From contig NC_060232.1 in NCBI RefSeq assembly GCF_021155775.2, positions 10,051,257 through 10,115,256 on the forward strand: 64,000 nucleotides of DNA, read 5' to 3'. Below are positions 46,496 to 59,424 of this stretch, piece after piece. The notes under the pieces are model-generated. The model was not told the DNA's origin. It saw only the letters and a list, made by a program, of their open reading frames with translations, and made no database searches. Both the position numbers and the translations under genes were made by a program. The DNA is from Neodiprion pinetum. Taxonomy: Eukaryota; Arthropoda; Insecta; Hymenoptera; Diprionidae. Position 1 is the first letter of the stretch, and the number at the start of each line of letters is the position of its first letter.

Positions 46496-46801
46496 GTAAC
46501 CCTAATTGGGCACACTTCGGTAGAATCGCATAACGGTCAGATAGGATGAAATTCACCCCAGCTTCAAAAAAGTGCTATCCTGCTTCAACGATGAACTCTA
46601 AAATTCTTTAAAAAAATATCTGGGTATTGCTTGAGGGTCGTAGAAAAAGTTCTCTCAGTTTTCCCAATCAAAATTGATTGTTTAAATATCGTAAAACGTC
46701 GGCAAAGTTAAGCAGATACAGCTATATAATATACAGGACTCTACGAAGAGTTTGAAAAACGTGTAGAGTGATATTCACCCTAAATGACCAATTAGGGTTA
46801 A
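46496..46801. mobile_element. piggyBac-type nonautonomous element (second family)
   Basis: CCCTAATTGGGCACA starts at 46500. The reverse complement of the other end (46797) reads CCCTAATTGGTCATTTA, so the first 10 bases are identical, with further partial similarity. The right flank is TTAA and the left flank GTAA, one change from a TTAA duplication. Ends beginning CCC at TTAA again indicate piggyBac-type mobilisation. The body is 298 bp and noncoding. The TIR sequence differs from the element at 24889, so it is a separate family. Confidence 0.7.
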
Positions 46802-49599
46802 TATCGTCGTGCACATCGATGCGAAAAAATCACATTCTCGTACAGAATTCTTCGACGGCTTTCTTTTCCCGCGTAAAAATTGTAGAAATATTGACCAAGT
46901 AATCTGCAGATGAATTCCGTTGTTCCGATTAATTTTTTGTCACTTTTTCGAAAAGATACCGCGCTCAGCCATAATGCAATCGAAGGAACATGCCTTATAT
47001 CTACTCTTATCTTAGCTCGAATCAGAACGCTGTTCCTCTCCCCCAAGAACCAGGAACCAACGACCAGGGTAATAGTGCCCGGCGGGTATTCCAGAGCTTC
47101 GGGACGATACTATAATCCGGTTTTAGCATAGGCAGGCTCACGCCGTGTGTCCACGGTCATTTGGACGCCGATGCAAACCTCCGCTATCAGAATTCCAGAA
47201 TGTTTCCGAAGCCACCTTCGCTGTTTCATTTCATTTCATGCGTATCCCTTGCCTCGAGGCCTTAGGGAAGTGCTCACACTCACACACCTATTAACTGGGC
47301 AACGTTTGAGGTGGTTCGTCATGTCCTAATAGCTGCAACGGAATTAGCATTTGTCGTCGTTGGAGCTGGCGAACAGATGACCTTGTTGCCAGTCTCGTTT
47401 CTTCGATCGATTCGCGGTCCTTGAGCGCTTGGAAAGTTCCCTCTTTCTTCTGTGCACGTGCGTGTCGCTAATGAGCCGGGTTTCGAAATTTGGGGCAAGT
47501 TTGAGCCGGATGGAGTCAGTCTTTCGTGTAACTGTAGCAGAACGGCATTCGGTTAAGGACGGAAATGTTTCTGGAGCACGCCTAATTGTAACGAATTATT
47601 TGATCATTTCAAATCGCTCGTTTCCGCCCCTAACGATATCGCGCGACCGCTGGTATTTTTCTAAATAAACCGAAGTTGGACACGCCACTCTTTTACAGCT
47701 AGGCCATAACTTTAAAAGCGTTGGGTATAGTTTGATAAGACAACTTCGGAACCTTTTTGTTGGCAGATTTTGATGGCCAATTCACAATGCTAGAAAAATG
47801 TTTGACAACATGATACTCTGCAAGGCAAAACTAGATGGTATTCTGCTGTTATAACCTGTAAATTGAATTACAAGAGCAAACAATCACAGCATTGAAATTG
47901 GATATTTATTAATCAGTTGACCTTTTACATTAAATGTGCAAATGTACAATTCAAAAGCAACAAGATACACCAACGCATAGTTGAAAACTTATCACTTACT
48001 ACCGAATCACGCAATCTCAAGAAGAACTCTTTGTTACGATCACATTCGTATCAGCCGTACTGAGCTTGCAATTTCTGAAACTCCTTTTCCGTTGCACGAG
48101 GAACGATGATAAAAACCGTTCAAACCTATAGATCGTAAAAGTCCTCTTCAATCGAATTGAATCGTTCGGGGGTAATTAATGGTTGCTGGTTACCAGGGGA
48201 ATGAAACCAACCGATTCTTTCCTGGCTCACAGCTTCTTCTCCCCGCATCCCTCACATTCACACCGCCAGGCTTGTTAATCTGCAGAAGCTCTCCAGCAAC
48301 GTCAACCGTTGGTTTCAGGGTAGCATCTAAACTTCCATCCCCTCAGTTTGCTCGTTCTCGTGACGCGTCGCTCTACGATATCCTCCGACACCCTGTCCTT
48401 GTTCGTACTTACACATATACAGATTACCTTCGGTATATAACTCTCGTATACGAAATTATTTCGACAAAAATAGATGAAACGCATTCGCGCAATCACCGTA
48501 TTATACTTTATAGAAAGCATTCGATCAGTCGATGTCGGGTGATATGATCAAACCTTGGATACCTTTTGATTGTACGTCACGCTCGGCCTCGAAAAGTGAC
48601 ACCGTAATCGATGATCTGCTGAATATCTAGTAGTTTGAGCCAGATGCTTTACATCAATTTCCTGATCGCACAACCTGAATTCGAAAACATCTCTTCCAAC
48701 TACGTCGCCCTGATCTGCCTTTTCTCAAGCATATATGCGTCAGCGCTTTGTTGGCACGATTACTTTTTTCTTTCTCCTTGTGCATAACGGCGAATGTAAT
48801 GTATGTAGGTTAACTGGAGTTTCTTTCATTCAAGCTTTGTGCCCTTCGCCTAAGTGTTACTAATGAAGACGGGCAGCCTTCGAGTTCCTTATTTTGTGTA
48901 TACTTTAGCATTCTGGCAAATAGTATTTGTATACGTATATGAAGCACTATCAAACGTTTCCCTGTCGTAAATGAAATGCATTTTTAATTCAACGTTGAAT
49001 TATTCGGAAAACCAGAAGTTAAGCTGCTATGGATGAGGAAAATGTCTGTATACCTGTCTGAGATTGAAGTTCTTAATTTACCTGAATAACGTCTTGCATC
49101 GCGTCAACGTGGCGCAAGATTCAACTCATCAGGTGAATGTGATATGATACTTTGTTCCCTAATGTTCGCGCTGCAACTCGCTCTCGTTTGAAATTATTTG
49201 TCAACTGAGGTCGCTTGTATCCTGATCCGAACTTATTCAGTTACGAGAAAATCATTCAGTCAGTCAAGCCCAGGGCGAACATACAAACTTTCCCAACCGT
49301 ACAGACGCCGTTAGTTTGGCAGTTTTCTGAATTACTCCATTCTACGAATGGCATAGATTAAGAAACTCCGAACAGCGAACCGTCCTACGCTCGAATTTGT
49401 ACAGCGCTTTATATAAATTAAAAACATTTTCATCCGTTATTTTTATTTTCAACGCGGAAGGTACGATTAATTTTTTTTTTTTTTTCTTATTTTTACCATT
49501 CATAACAAACGACGCTACGCGGATATAATATGCAAATGAGTTTGCGTCTTGAAAACGGAATCCCGTTCATTCGGTGAATTTGGGCCTACCGTTACCGGT
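46802..49599. other. Noncoding stretch
   Basis: T-run near 49470. A minus-strand CAG/GTAAAT occurs at about 49080. No supported exon. Confidence 0.35.
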
Positions 49600-50200
49600 G
49601 AACTCTTATCCAGCTCAAAGACCCGCCATAAAATTCAGACCATTCGAGCAGCAGTTAACTCCTGACGATTGAACCGTCCTACCGTCCGACTGGCTGGTGA
49701 AACTATAAATGGAACACAACGCTGCTGAGGAGTCTCCCGGGCGAAGAGGTCCACCCGACTCTCTTGCGGTTCTGCAAACTACGGGGCGAACTGCTGCTAA
49801 CGAGACAATTTTCGTCCTGCACCTCCGAAGGTACGCTCGAGTGAAGAATTTTTCTAGTTGGGCGTACGTGCTCACCTGGGAGTTCCCGATGAGGAGGTTC
49901 TCCAACAGGGAGACACGAGGGATTCCGCGTTATACGTGCCCCGTAACAGTGAAATGACCCGCCAGACACCCATCAACCGTCCTACTACAGGCCGTGTACG
50001 CCTACTTTGCACAAGTATCTCTCTCGGTTCGTCTTTGACGATTCCTCTTTCACCGAAGAGGTGCCAGACCTCGTGCTCGACACTGTTCCTCCTTGTGCGC
50101 GTGCCTGCGCAATGGCTACTCTCTGTCCACTTCAGCAAACGACGAAACTTGAGCAAGTGGGATAGAAATGCGCCGAAAAGGACCGTCAACGACTAGACGC
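49600..50200 (-). other. GC-rich block with strong minus-strand donor; candidate exon or promoter
   Basis: The block is distinctly GC-rich. On the minus strand AACTCCCAG is followed by GTGAGCACG (exon would end at 49876), one of the best donors in the window. Upstream of it a 105-codon minus frame is open up to the donor, and a second frame reads LLENLLIGNSQ into it. Open frames overlap on both strands, as expected of a GC-rich region, so coding status is uncertain. A 5' UTR exon with its promoter is equally likely. No domain is recognised. Confidence 0.25.
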
Positions 50201-53200
50201 GTTGAAGAAACTGTCTTCGGTTGCGAAGTACCATGCAAGTCTGGTAACTTCGATGCCGGTCGCGGGAGTGGGGATCGAAATTCCTAGAGACCAAACGTCG
50301 ACGGGACGAAAACATGAAATTTTTGAGATACGTTTTTTCAACCAACGAATTATCAGCGTACCGAAGTTGGGATTTTCGATAGATTATCCAGTAGAATAAC
50401 TGTTTTTCCGAATGCTTGTTTGAGATGTTAATAATTCAATATATGACTCATCGTAATATTGGCCATTTCATAAAAAAAAAATAAAAAATGTCTGTGTGAA
50501 TTTATTTATATATTCTTGCGTTCTCAATTTTTAGTTTTCTACAAGTTAAATTTTTGTATTTATGGTATTTCTACGTTTTGAACTGTCGGTAGTTTGATTT
50601 TTGGGATTTCGTCCCGTCGACTTTTTGGTCTTTCGCATTTTTGTACCTCACCCGGTGGTATTTATGTTCCTTCAGAGTTATGGTATCCTTACAAATTACT
50701 TTGCTCGCTCGACTTTCAGAGGGATTTGACAATAATTTCATCCTGTTTAAGTTTCGATCAGAGAAGGGAGTCTCGCTCTTACTCTTCGCCCTCCATTTCA
50801 CCGTGTCACTCGCAGATTTAGCGAGTAATGGGAATTCACAGATATTACAGATATCATTTCTGCGGCACATGGTTTTCTCCCCCTAGCTTATTTTGTCCCT
50901 TTCTGACTCACTTTCACCACCCCTTGATGGATTTGATCCGACTATTAACGAACGTTATCAATTTTGTAGCGATCAAAAAACGGTGGAAAAACGCTTGTTT
51001 TCATAATTTCAAACAGTTATCTCTCACTTATAAAATACAAACCATCCCTCTTTTGGGAGAAAACTTTGTTTGGAATGCAGTCAACCCTATGGTACGAGTC
51101 AGGAGTTGAAATAACTTCGATACATTTCTCTCTTAATTCATATCGAGAACCTTTTCTTCAAATCGGTTCATTGATTTGTCATTCCCAGTAACATCTTGCG
51201 ACGAATAACGATATCGCAATAAATTACTCTCTACTATAAAGTACTCTCTCTAACTTTAAAGCACCGCGTCAGCGAATGACGGTGGGGAAATTTTATCCAT
51301 CGACATTTTCCATTCCAATTACATCGACGTAAAAGACGTCGCCTTGACCTTCGCGTGCAGCTGATTCCATCAGAATGAATATCGACGAGACATGAGCATC
51401 CGATAGCAAGCGATCAACATCAAGGAAATTCACTTTCATCTTACAATGGCGCCGCGTATTTGCATGTGGCAAAGGTTACCCATGCTTACGTGACTCGTTT
51501 TGTGTTCAATGGATTTTCGTTAGCACCCCTGGCCCCGTCCGTTTTAGCGCATTACACTCAGCAGCGACCGATTGCTCCTACCACGCGTAATGACCACGTA
51601 ATGATCGAGCACACGTAATAGTCGATGCGCGTTTGGGGGAATAATGGCGATTCGGACCTTTCCAAAACCCTAACGGCTTCTCAGTGGGTGGCTGTGGCTT
51701 CCTTCGTGGCACATTTACACAGCTGCGATCATAACGGACAATAATAGGGATGCGGTACGCATCTGTGACACTCGTATATTTTACACGGGTTGAGGTTCAC
51801 ACGTCATTTTACTATATATAATATTTTACCGAATCAATGGCCTCCAAATCATTCTGAAATGGAGCATCGACACTCCGGCAGTGAAAATCACTGTCACCAC
51901 AATCATTGTTTTCATACGTAATAAAACACAGAGTCGGTGCTTCTGGCCGGAAGTGCCCATTTGTTTCGAGACGCTGCGCTTAATTACTCGACTTTATTTG
52001 ATGTGAACGTAATTAACGGCCCGCGAGTGTGCTGAGCTCAGTAGCCCGAGTTCTCCAATTAACCACTTCTCTCCCCGGCTCTTTGGCCGTCACCTGAGCC
52101 ATACTTACCTCACTAGTACCCAACCTCTATGTGTCACGTCCCAACGTGAAGAAGCAGCTCATGAATCGATCCATCATGTCATTATATATTCCATAAATCG
52201 TTAAATTTGAAAATCACCAGTTTTTCTTAGAAATATCAGATTGCTGGGTAACCTTGTTTACATTTACGACTTGACAAATCCTAGTTCAAGCGGATGCTGT
52301 TCGAGCCTTATTAACTAAATTCATCACAGATACGGTTCTGGAGGAACCTCATACCAAGACATTTTTCAGGATGTCGTCACCTCACTTTCTACTCATATAC
52401 CCAACTGGATGTATATATCTGGATGTCCAACCACTGTTTTAACATTTGAAATAGATTAAAGGTAGTACAAAATCACCGTTCAATCTCCTGCACAGTTAGT
52501 TCGTATGATCTACGAGTATGCAATTGAGAACATCTGCAGTAGTGCCAATAAAGTGCAGTCATTTGCTTTGTGGTTGATTACACGATACTTTAGAAGAATC
52601 CCTCCTGTAGACCTTTAGCACGAAGTATACAAAGGCACATTCGTATTTTATGTGGGGCAGTATATGTAGCTTCCATAATACTGAATCATTAACGATATAA
52701 TTATAATAAATGTTTCCTTATGCTCTTTCTTTCTCATTCTTCCTTCCGGCGTATACCCTTGAGTTAATTATTTGAAGCCGTTACGTTCGCGGGATACCGT
52801 GGCGGTACCGACACTGCAGACCTACTTTTCTACGTTCAGACATAGTATCTAGTTCACGAGGTAACAACGGTGCTAGTTCTACGCCTGTATACAGCGCTCG
52901 GACCATTATCTTAAAAGGCAACAGAAGATATAATTAAATTTGTAGTGTCGAGCTTGAAGCATTTCTCTGTCCGCCTCTGAGTCCGTCTCCCTTGTTCTCT
53001 GATGTGCTCGAAGACTTAACTGGGAACAGATGCGGAGTCGACGGTTGACTGACAGTGGGAGGATCGGTGTATAGTTAGTAAGTAGCACTTGGCCAGAATG
53101 GATTGAGCGGCTAAACGAATGAATCTGATATGAACGTTTTGTTAAAAGTTTCAAATGGCTAATTATATCGTCTTTCCACTGGCACCGATGCTCCAACAAC

Positions 53201-53439
53201 CCATCTTAATTAACTTGCGGCAACAGTTTAATTGCAACCATTGTTTATATTTCTCTACTCCCACTGGATGGAGAAAATGGAGATAAATTCGAAGTTGGCT
53301 AACATCGCTTCACGCTCCATGCGGTACAGTTTGTTTCATCCAACTTATATCGTAGACCTTTGCCCAACTTTTTCTAATCTATTTGTATTACAATTCGAAT
53401 TGCCAGATTTCAGTAGTTACACTGTATAAATATATATGG

Positions 53440-53444
<5 letters not shown>
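50201..53444. other. Noncoding stretch
   Basis: 50560-50660 has TTTTTGGGATTTCG / TTTTTGGTCTTTCG words like those at 58.4-58.8 kb. A perfect minus-strand donor (GTGAG, then GTAAGTATGG, exon end 52109) has no convincing acceptor or open frame upstream; it could end a noncoding exon. Otherwise nothing. Confidence 0.35.

Positions 53445-53513
<69 letters not shown>
53445..53513. repeat. (TA)n microsatellite, 69 bp
   Basis: About 34 uninterrupted TA units. The flanks continue the symmetry: ATGGTATA on the left faces TGCCATAA on the right, whose complement is TTATGGCA. The whole could extrude as a long cruciform. Confidence 0.95.
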
Positions 53514-53516
<3 letters not shown>

Positions 53517-56500
53517 ATAATTGGGGTATTCAATATTAGAATCAATTCACGTCATGAAATCATTTTTTTCTTATCGTAAAATTTTGAGAAATAAATAAAA
53601 AACAAATGGCTCGTTTAGAATTGATTACATTCCATATACATTCGCCATCAGTTATTTTCTTTTTTAATCCTCGAGAACACTGTTAAAAGCTTCACAGAAT
53701 TTAATTACCGTATAATAGAGATATTACCTTCATTTCACGGAATTCAAAGCATCCAGAGAATCATTGCAACTGACGCAGTTTCATAATTAATTACTTTTCT
53801 TGAGCCAGTACAGGCATCTGAGCGTAGGCATAACCCATAACGGTCAGACGTATTGCAAGTGTAATCAGTAGTGTAGCTACAATGTTCCACAATGGGGAAG
53901 ACAAGTTTGTCATGAGAAAAGATCGTTAACAAATGGTTAATTTGGTTGCCCTTTATGGCGTTAGCTCACAAACTTTCCGCTGAAATGTTTTTCAAGCTGA
54001 TTATTCATATTGTTGTTCAAATAAAAATTAAAAGTCAAATAACCCATAAAATATTGATCACACGCACGCACACACATCCAGGCGTTCATTCGAAAATGAT
54101 CGGAAATGGTATCTTAGACCTTGAAACCTCTTAGTTGAATCTCAACCTTCTACTTTCAAGGTAATTATAATAATTTTCCTAATTTTTTTTTTTTTTTCTT
54201 TCCGAAAAAACAGCGGAAAGTTGAGAGTTGAGTTTGCTAAATAGGCAAACGTTCTATTCACTATGGTTTGCTGAAAATGAAACGATACTTGTGTGTATGT
54301 AGTGAAATGCGGATTTCTCTTTAAAATTCATCGTTACGTCAACGTTACGAACCCCAACTTTATACGTGAGGAGGGAAGCTAGTGATTAAAGTAGAATATT
54401 TATTATAATTTTGTCGATTCTCTATTCATTTGAAGAGTAAGTTAAACATCGGAGAAGAGAAACGGAGTTTAAGGTACCACGGAACGACCCTCACCTACGC
54501 GGTTAAACTTTCGTTAAAACTCCTTCGAGAGCAATGCATGGTTTTACATATTTATCTTACCCCTCGGTTATTTCGAAAGTTTAGCTCCTTTTCGTTTTTA
54601 TCGTGATCCTTCCTCCCTTTTCCCATCCCCCAGATGCCACGGTGATACCGTGACACTGTTCCAACTGGCTCGTCTTTTAAACGAACTTGCGATAAGCGGA
54701 ATACCTGAATTTATTGCCAACGAACAAGTATTATCTTACTTTCAGACAAGCTTGTCTTTTTAGATTCCTCCGCTCTTTTTACGTGTCACTGTAATACCGT
54801 AAAGGCATTCCTTTGATGCTTACGTTCAAAAGTCAATGGACGGCCTTTCAGGCGAATATTAAGAAGAGCCTTCTTCTCTTTCGCGACGCCCACACTTGCA
54901 CAGCCAACCCTCGCTTTTCGACATTTTACGTAGAGTCCGTGGCAAAATGGTGTAGATTGAAAATTAAGTGAGAATTAAGAGAAAAAAAATTTCTTCCAGT
55001 ATACTTTTTTCGAAATGTCCTACATTGCCACTGAAAAACAATATTTTGTATTTGTTTAGAGCTTGTAAAGGGGAATAGAAAAATTTCATCCGAATAATAA
55101 TAATCTAGTGCTTTCTTCCTACCGTACAATACGTAATGATCGCGAAACTGTTATTTCGAAAATAAATGATTCTGTGAATCGTGACGCCGCGACTCAATGT
55201 AAAAAAAAAATCTTGTCTTTTAATCTGCGATTTATTCAATGTAAATGAGTCAATATGCTTAACATCCGTGAAAATACACATCTAGATATATTTGAAACGC
55301 AAACCGCAGTTCAAATACTAAACGATACAAACAAATATTCCCGGAGGAGTATGTGGGTTACAGTAAATTGCAGTATACGACTCGCCCGATAGGCGGATAA
55401 TAACATAGTTGGTCGACTGTGTGTCGCGACGCCTTTGGGTGTCCCGCCAAAGGACCAAGTGGTCCTCCCATCTCCCTGGTAGCTAATTGAAATTTGTGGG
55501 GTATCGGGCTACTCGCAGTAACGGCGCTCCCGAGGTCAGAAATCATCGAGCGTAATCGCAGATAGGGAACCTCGAGTATTTGTCAGATAAATTAATTTGG
55601 CAATAGCAGGCAAACAGCCAAGAGATACTCAGCTCGTTCGCTACCATTATGTGTAACATTCTGTCCGATCGGACTTTGCTAATGAATTCACGAATCTACC
55701 CGCTGCTGCCTGCGTCGTTTATGTTCGGTGTGATAACTATAGTTATTAAATTGTTGTATCTCCTATACAACAAAATTGATGAACAAATATTCGTAAATTC
55801 ATACCTTATACTCGAACAGTTATGTTGTACGACAATAAATTTGAAAAAAAAAAAAATTTTTGATAGTATTTCTAAACATTTTTTCCGAGCGTGGTAAGTT
55901 CAATTTAAACACAATTCAAATCTTAACTTGAAAATGCTTATGCAGACGTAAAGATGCGTTAAATTTTGAGCAAATGTGTAAAAATATTATTCCAGTACTC
56001 TGCTGTATCGAACAAGATGTGTGTATCGTAACAAAATAGTTCTTACCACGTTTTTTTACACTGTTACGAGACAACGCGTTATAAAGTGTCTAGGAGAAAA
56101 TCAAATTTGAGAATGTTGTTGAAACTTCTTCTTGTGAATCATATTAAGGTGATTTAAAAATCGACTGTTAACGTAACATATTTTTTTAATTTGAAAACTT
56201 GTTTTCAAAAATCAGCAAAGCCCCGCCTCTTTTTATTTTTATTCAATTACAGTTTGGTTCTTATGTTAATCATTTCAAAATTGTAGAATATGGAATATTT
56301 CTATATCAGACATACGATTATAATACACAATTTCCGCAACCAGTCAAAGGTTGTATAGCTCCAACGGTATGAAATACCGCTTGGACTAAATAAATTTATC
56401 TCTTAGTCAACCGCTTTCGCTAGGTATATGTTATATACCCACCAAATTCCGTAACCGCTCATCTACATGCTATCCGCAGCAGGTCCGAAAGTTTTCTCGT

Positions 56501-58379
56501 TCACCTACTTGACGCAGTTCGAGTAATTTTTTATACGCGATAAATAACATCCAGGGATAGCTCGAAAGCTCTGGGTAGTTCACGAAGAAGGGATGAGGGG
56601 TGACTGCAAGCCTAACCCGAGCTCCGATAAATTAGAGCCTAGATTCATCACATTCGTTTATTATCAGTATTTATGGTCAGCGTTTACGGGAAAATATAAT
56701 TTACGCTTCCTTCGCGAGAGCTGTAATGGCTTCCTACTTTTTAGAACCCCCGCTCCCGATTCCACGATCTCAATTTTCCGTCCGTCCGCTCTTAGTATAT
56801 TGCCTTTTATGAACTTTCCCGTGTATATCTGGAAGTTCATCTCGATAAAATTTATTAAAAATGTCTACGCTACTCGTGATATATATATATATTTTACTGC
56901 TTACTTTTGATAGGAAATTCTCCAAGCTCAACCGGATTCTCGTATCTTGTGTTGGGATCGTGTCTTTCCGTTCCTTTCATTCGTCAGGAATCTCGTACCT
57001 CGTGTGGTGAAGTAGAAAGCACCGAAGCTGACTACCCCGACCTGATTGAAACAGAGGGTAGCGGTTATTCATCTCAATGATATAAGCGGTTGACAATTAC
57101 TGTTGTTCGTTAGCGTCATTAGCAAGCGTCTACTAATGAAACTGGTCAACGCACAGCGTTATTTTGTTGTAATTACATTAACCTCAGCCCAGTTTGGTCA
57201 TTTAATTATGTACCTCAGTTTTAATTGGTGTATCTGCTCGTTAGATTCTCATTCCATTCTCCGCCCACCACCCCACTCACTCCACTCAGTCCCCAGGCAA
57301 ACCCAGACGTCGTCCTCTCGTTCTCGTGCTATGCACCCATCTGCTTCCTTTATCCGCAAGGCTTCGGCAACTTGACTTTACTGCTTAATGAGACCCGTTA
57401 ATTAATTCGATCAATTTATATCAAGTCGTAGTTATAGATGCTGCGTAGAAAGTCGACCTGTGATTCACTCGCTCATCTCCGACGACGCTTTGTGCCCAGT
57501 CGCAAATCCTCGAGTCCATGGTTTTCTTTTTACTCTGCACACGCTAATATTTGTCAGAGCGAAGAAACTCCTGAATAAGCTGGACGGAATTCGAGAGAAC
57601 GTCGTAGAACTCGGCTCAAGAGGCTTTAATACGTGTCTTCTGAGGGAAGAAAATTAGGAGGGACATTTCGAGGGGCATAAAATTTTCGCTTATACCGTCA
57701 AAATTACATCGTAAGTTCAACACGCCGGGCTTGCTCTCCTTCATTTCGCTACATTGCTACTGTAGGAAGGAATTCTTACCTACTGAGAAAAATAATCGAC
57801 GTGTCAGAAGTGAAACATGTAGAGGCAGTAACGTGAAGATGGCTAAGGGGGGACGAACGGCACGTAGGTAATTAGTCTGGACCGGCAAGATGCGCGCCAT
57901 TTTTTTTTCTCCTTATTCCTTCTCTCATCTCGCGTCAACCTCTCAACGCTTTGCATCGTTTACCAAATTGATTTATTCCAAGAGCTTTTGTTAAGTTCTC
58001 GATTGATATCAGTGTCACGGAAAACTGCCGAGCTTCGGATCCTGCATCGCAATTGAATTTATCGAAAACTTGGACACATATTGAGAATGGAATAAAAGTT
58101 GTTTATTCTCTACGGCAATATGCAGTCAATTTCTTTCACGAAAGATCAAAGTCACAAAGTATGATTGTCACGATTTAATTGCTAGGTTCCTTCTGATTAC
58201 AGTACGTTGAAATACCTACCCCAAATAGTTATATAAAATTGCTCATCGTCAAGTCACAATTTATACTCATCGTTATCGAAGAATAATGCAAATTTTAGCT
58301 TATGGAAACAATTATGACGTTGTTTATACCATTTTACACTTTGTGCTGAAATTGTTTGTATGAATGGAATAAAAACTGT
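53514..58379. other. Long noncoding stretch
   Basis: (CA/CG)n of about 19 bp at 54059, T-run at 54185, A-runs at 55201 and 55846. No gene or element is recognised. Confidence 0.35.
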
Positions 58380-58800
58380 GCTTTTCTCGGGTGATCGAGG
58401 CTCAATATTTGGAAAGACTGAAATTCTGACGGGTCGAATATCCAAAGTACAACCTTTTGAAACCCTGAGTTTCGTAAACTCAAAATTCTAAAAGAGTAAG
58501 AACTCGGATGTGCAGAGTTTTGAAAAGTAAAATTCCAAAAGTTGACTTCCCGTTTACCCGACATTTTAAACAACCAACAGTCCGATTGATCAATAACTCA
58601 TCATTCGTGCTATCGTATTATCTGAATATTACGCCAGCGGAACTTTGCACTTTGGGATAAGTTTTCAAAAATTTCGGCGTTCTGAAAATTGCTATTTCAA
58701 TATTTTTTGATTTCGAATCTCAGTAAGTCAAAATTTCGATATTTCCAACTGGACTTTTGGTCTTTTGGGATTTCAGACCCCACCCATTTTTTCCTTGGTA
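58380..58800 (-). repeat. Degenerate word repeat (TTTTGGxATTTC / AAATTC)
   Basis: Diverged words such as GGGATTTC, CAAAATTC, TCGAATATCC, GGTCTTTTGGGATTTC and GAATTTTAC recur every 20-30 bases. They give the minus-strand translation a repeating FRILSLRNS / WIFDPSEFQSFQILSL texture. A shorter relative lies at 50560-50660. This is a low-order repeat that mimics protein, not a gene. Confidence 0.5.
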
Positions 58801-59273
58801 AGTCATTAACATTCCGATAAATCAATCCCGCGAATTTTTCCACAACCAAGTGACAATCCCTGATGACGATTTATCTCATTGAATATTTCAAACAAAACTA
58901 TTATCCAATGAACGCCTAACAAGGCAGAGAAACGGGATACAAAACCGATGTCTAAAATTGCCTGTCGATAAAATAAAATGTGAGTTAGCGTATCGAAAGA
59001 AACAGAAGCAAGAAAGAAGAGGAGCTGGTTGTTCGTAGCTGCACTAATTTGGCACAACACGTCGAAGCGGAAGATCTTTGTCATCTTGTAGCGGAAAGCT
59101 TACCGTTAGCCACTTTCCTCGTGCCCCGGAGTGAAAACGTGCAGCTCGTATTTCCGTCGTCAGAAACACGTGCGCCTAGGAAAGAAGACACATCTCGATA
59201 CCATTGAGCAGCCATTGAGGCATCATTTCACTTGTAGCTTTCGTGAAATCATCCCCTGTAGTCGCCTCTCCAG
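58801..59273. other. Noncoding stretch
   Basis: GC-richer from about 59050. Nothing else is recognised. Confidence 0.35.
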
Positions 59274-59424
59274 GTACTTCGTATCTTATTCTCACCGCCG
59301 GACTTCCAACAAGTCGCCAATCACGGTGGGCGGGCATTGTCGTCACCAGATCCTCTTTCCGGGTGTCAATGCATCGGATAGTCAACCGGTAAATTCTAAT
59401 GCTCACCTCGATAACTTACCGTGA
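59274..59424 (+). CDS. Speculative terminal exon
   Basis: A fair plus-strand acceptor (CCCCTGTAGTCGCCTCTCCAG) is followed by a frame that, entered with two bases carried over as at 39980, reads Arg, then YFVSYSHRRTSNKSPITVGG, and continues to TGA after 49 codons. It is phase-compatible with the exon at 39917-39980, but the intron would be 19.3 kb and no conserved motif is seen. A minus-strand donor (ATCGAG/GTGAGC, exon end 59407) overlaps its end, so strand is uncertain. Low confidence. Confidence 0.12.

Noticed and set aside
58254..58573. Minus-strand ORFs with FRILSLRNS-type repeats
   Set aside because: Produced by the degenerate word repeat, not by a repeat protein.
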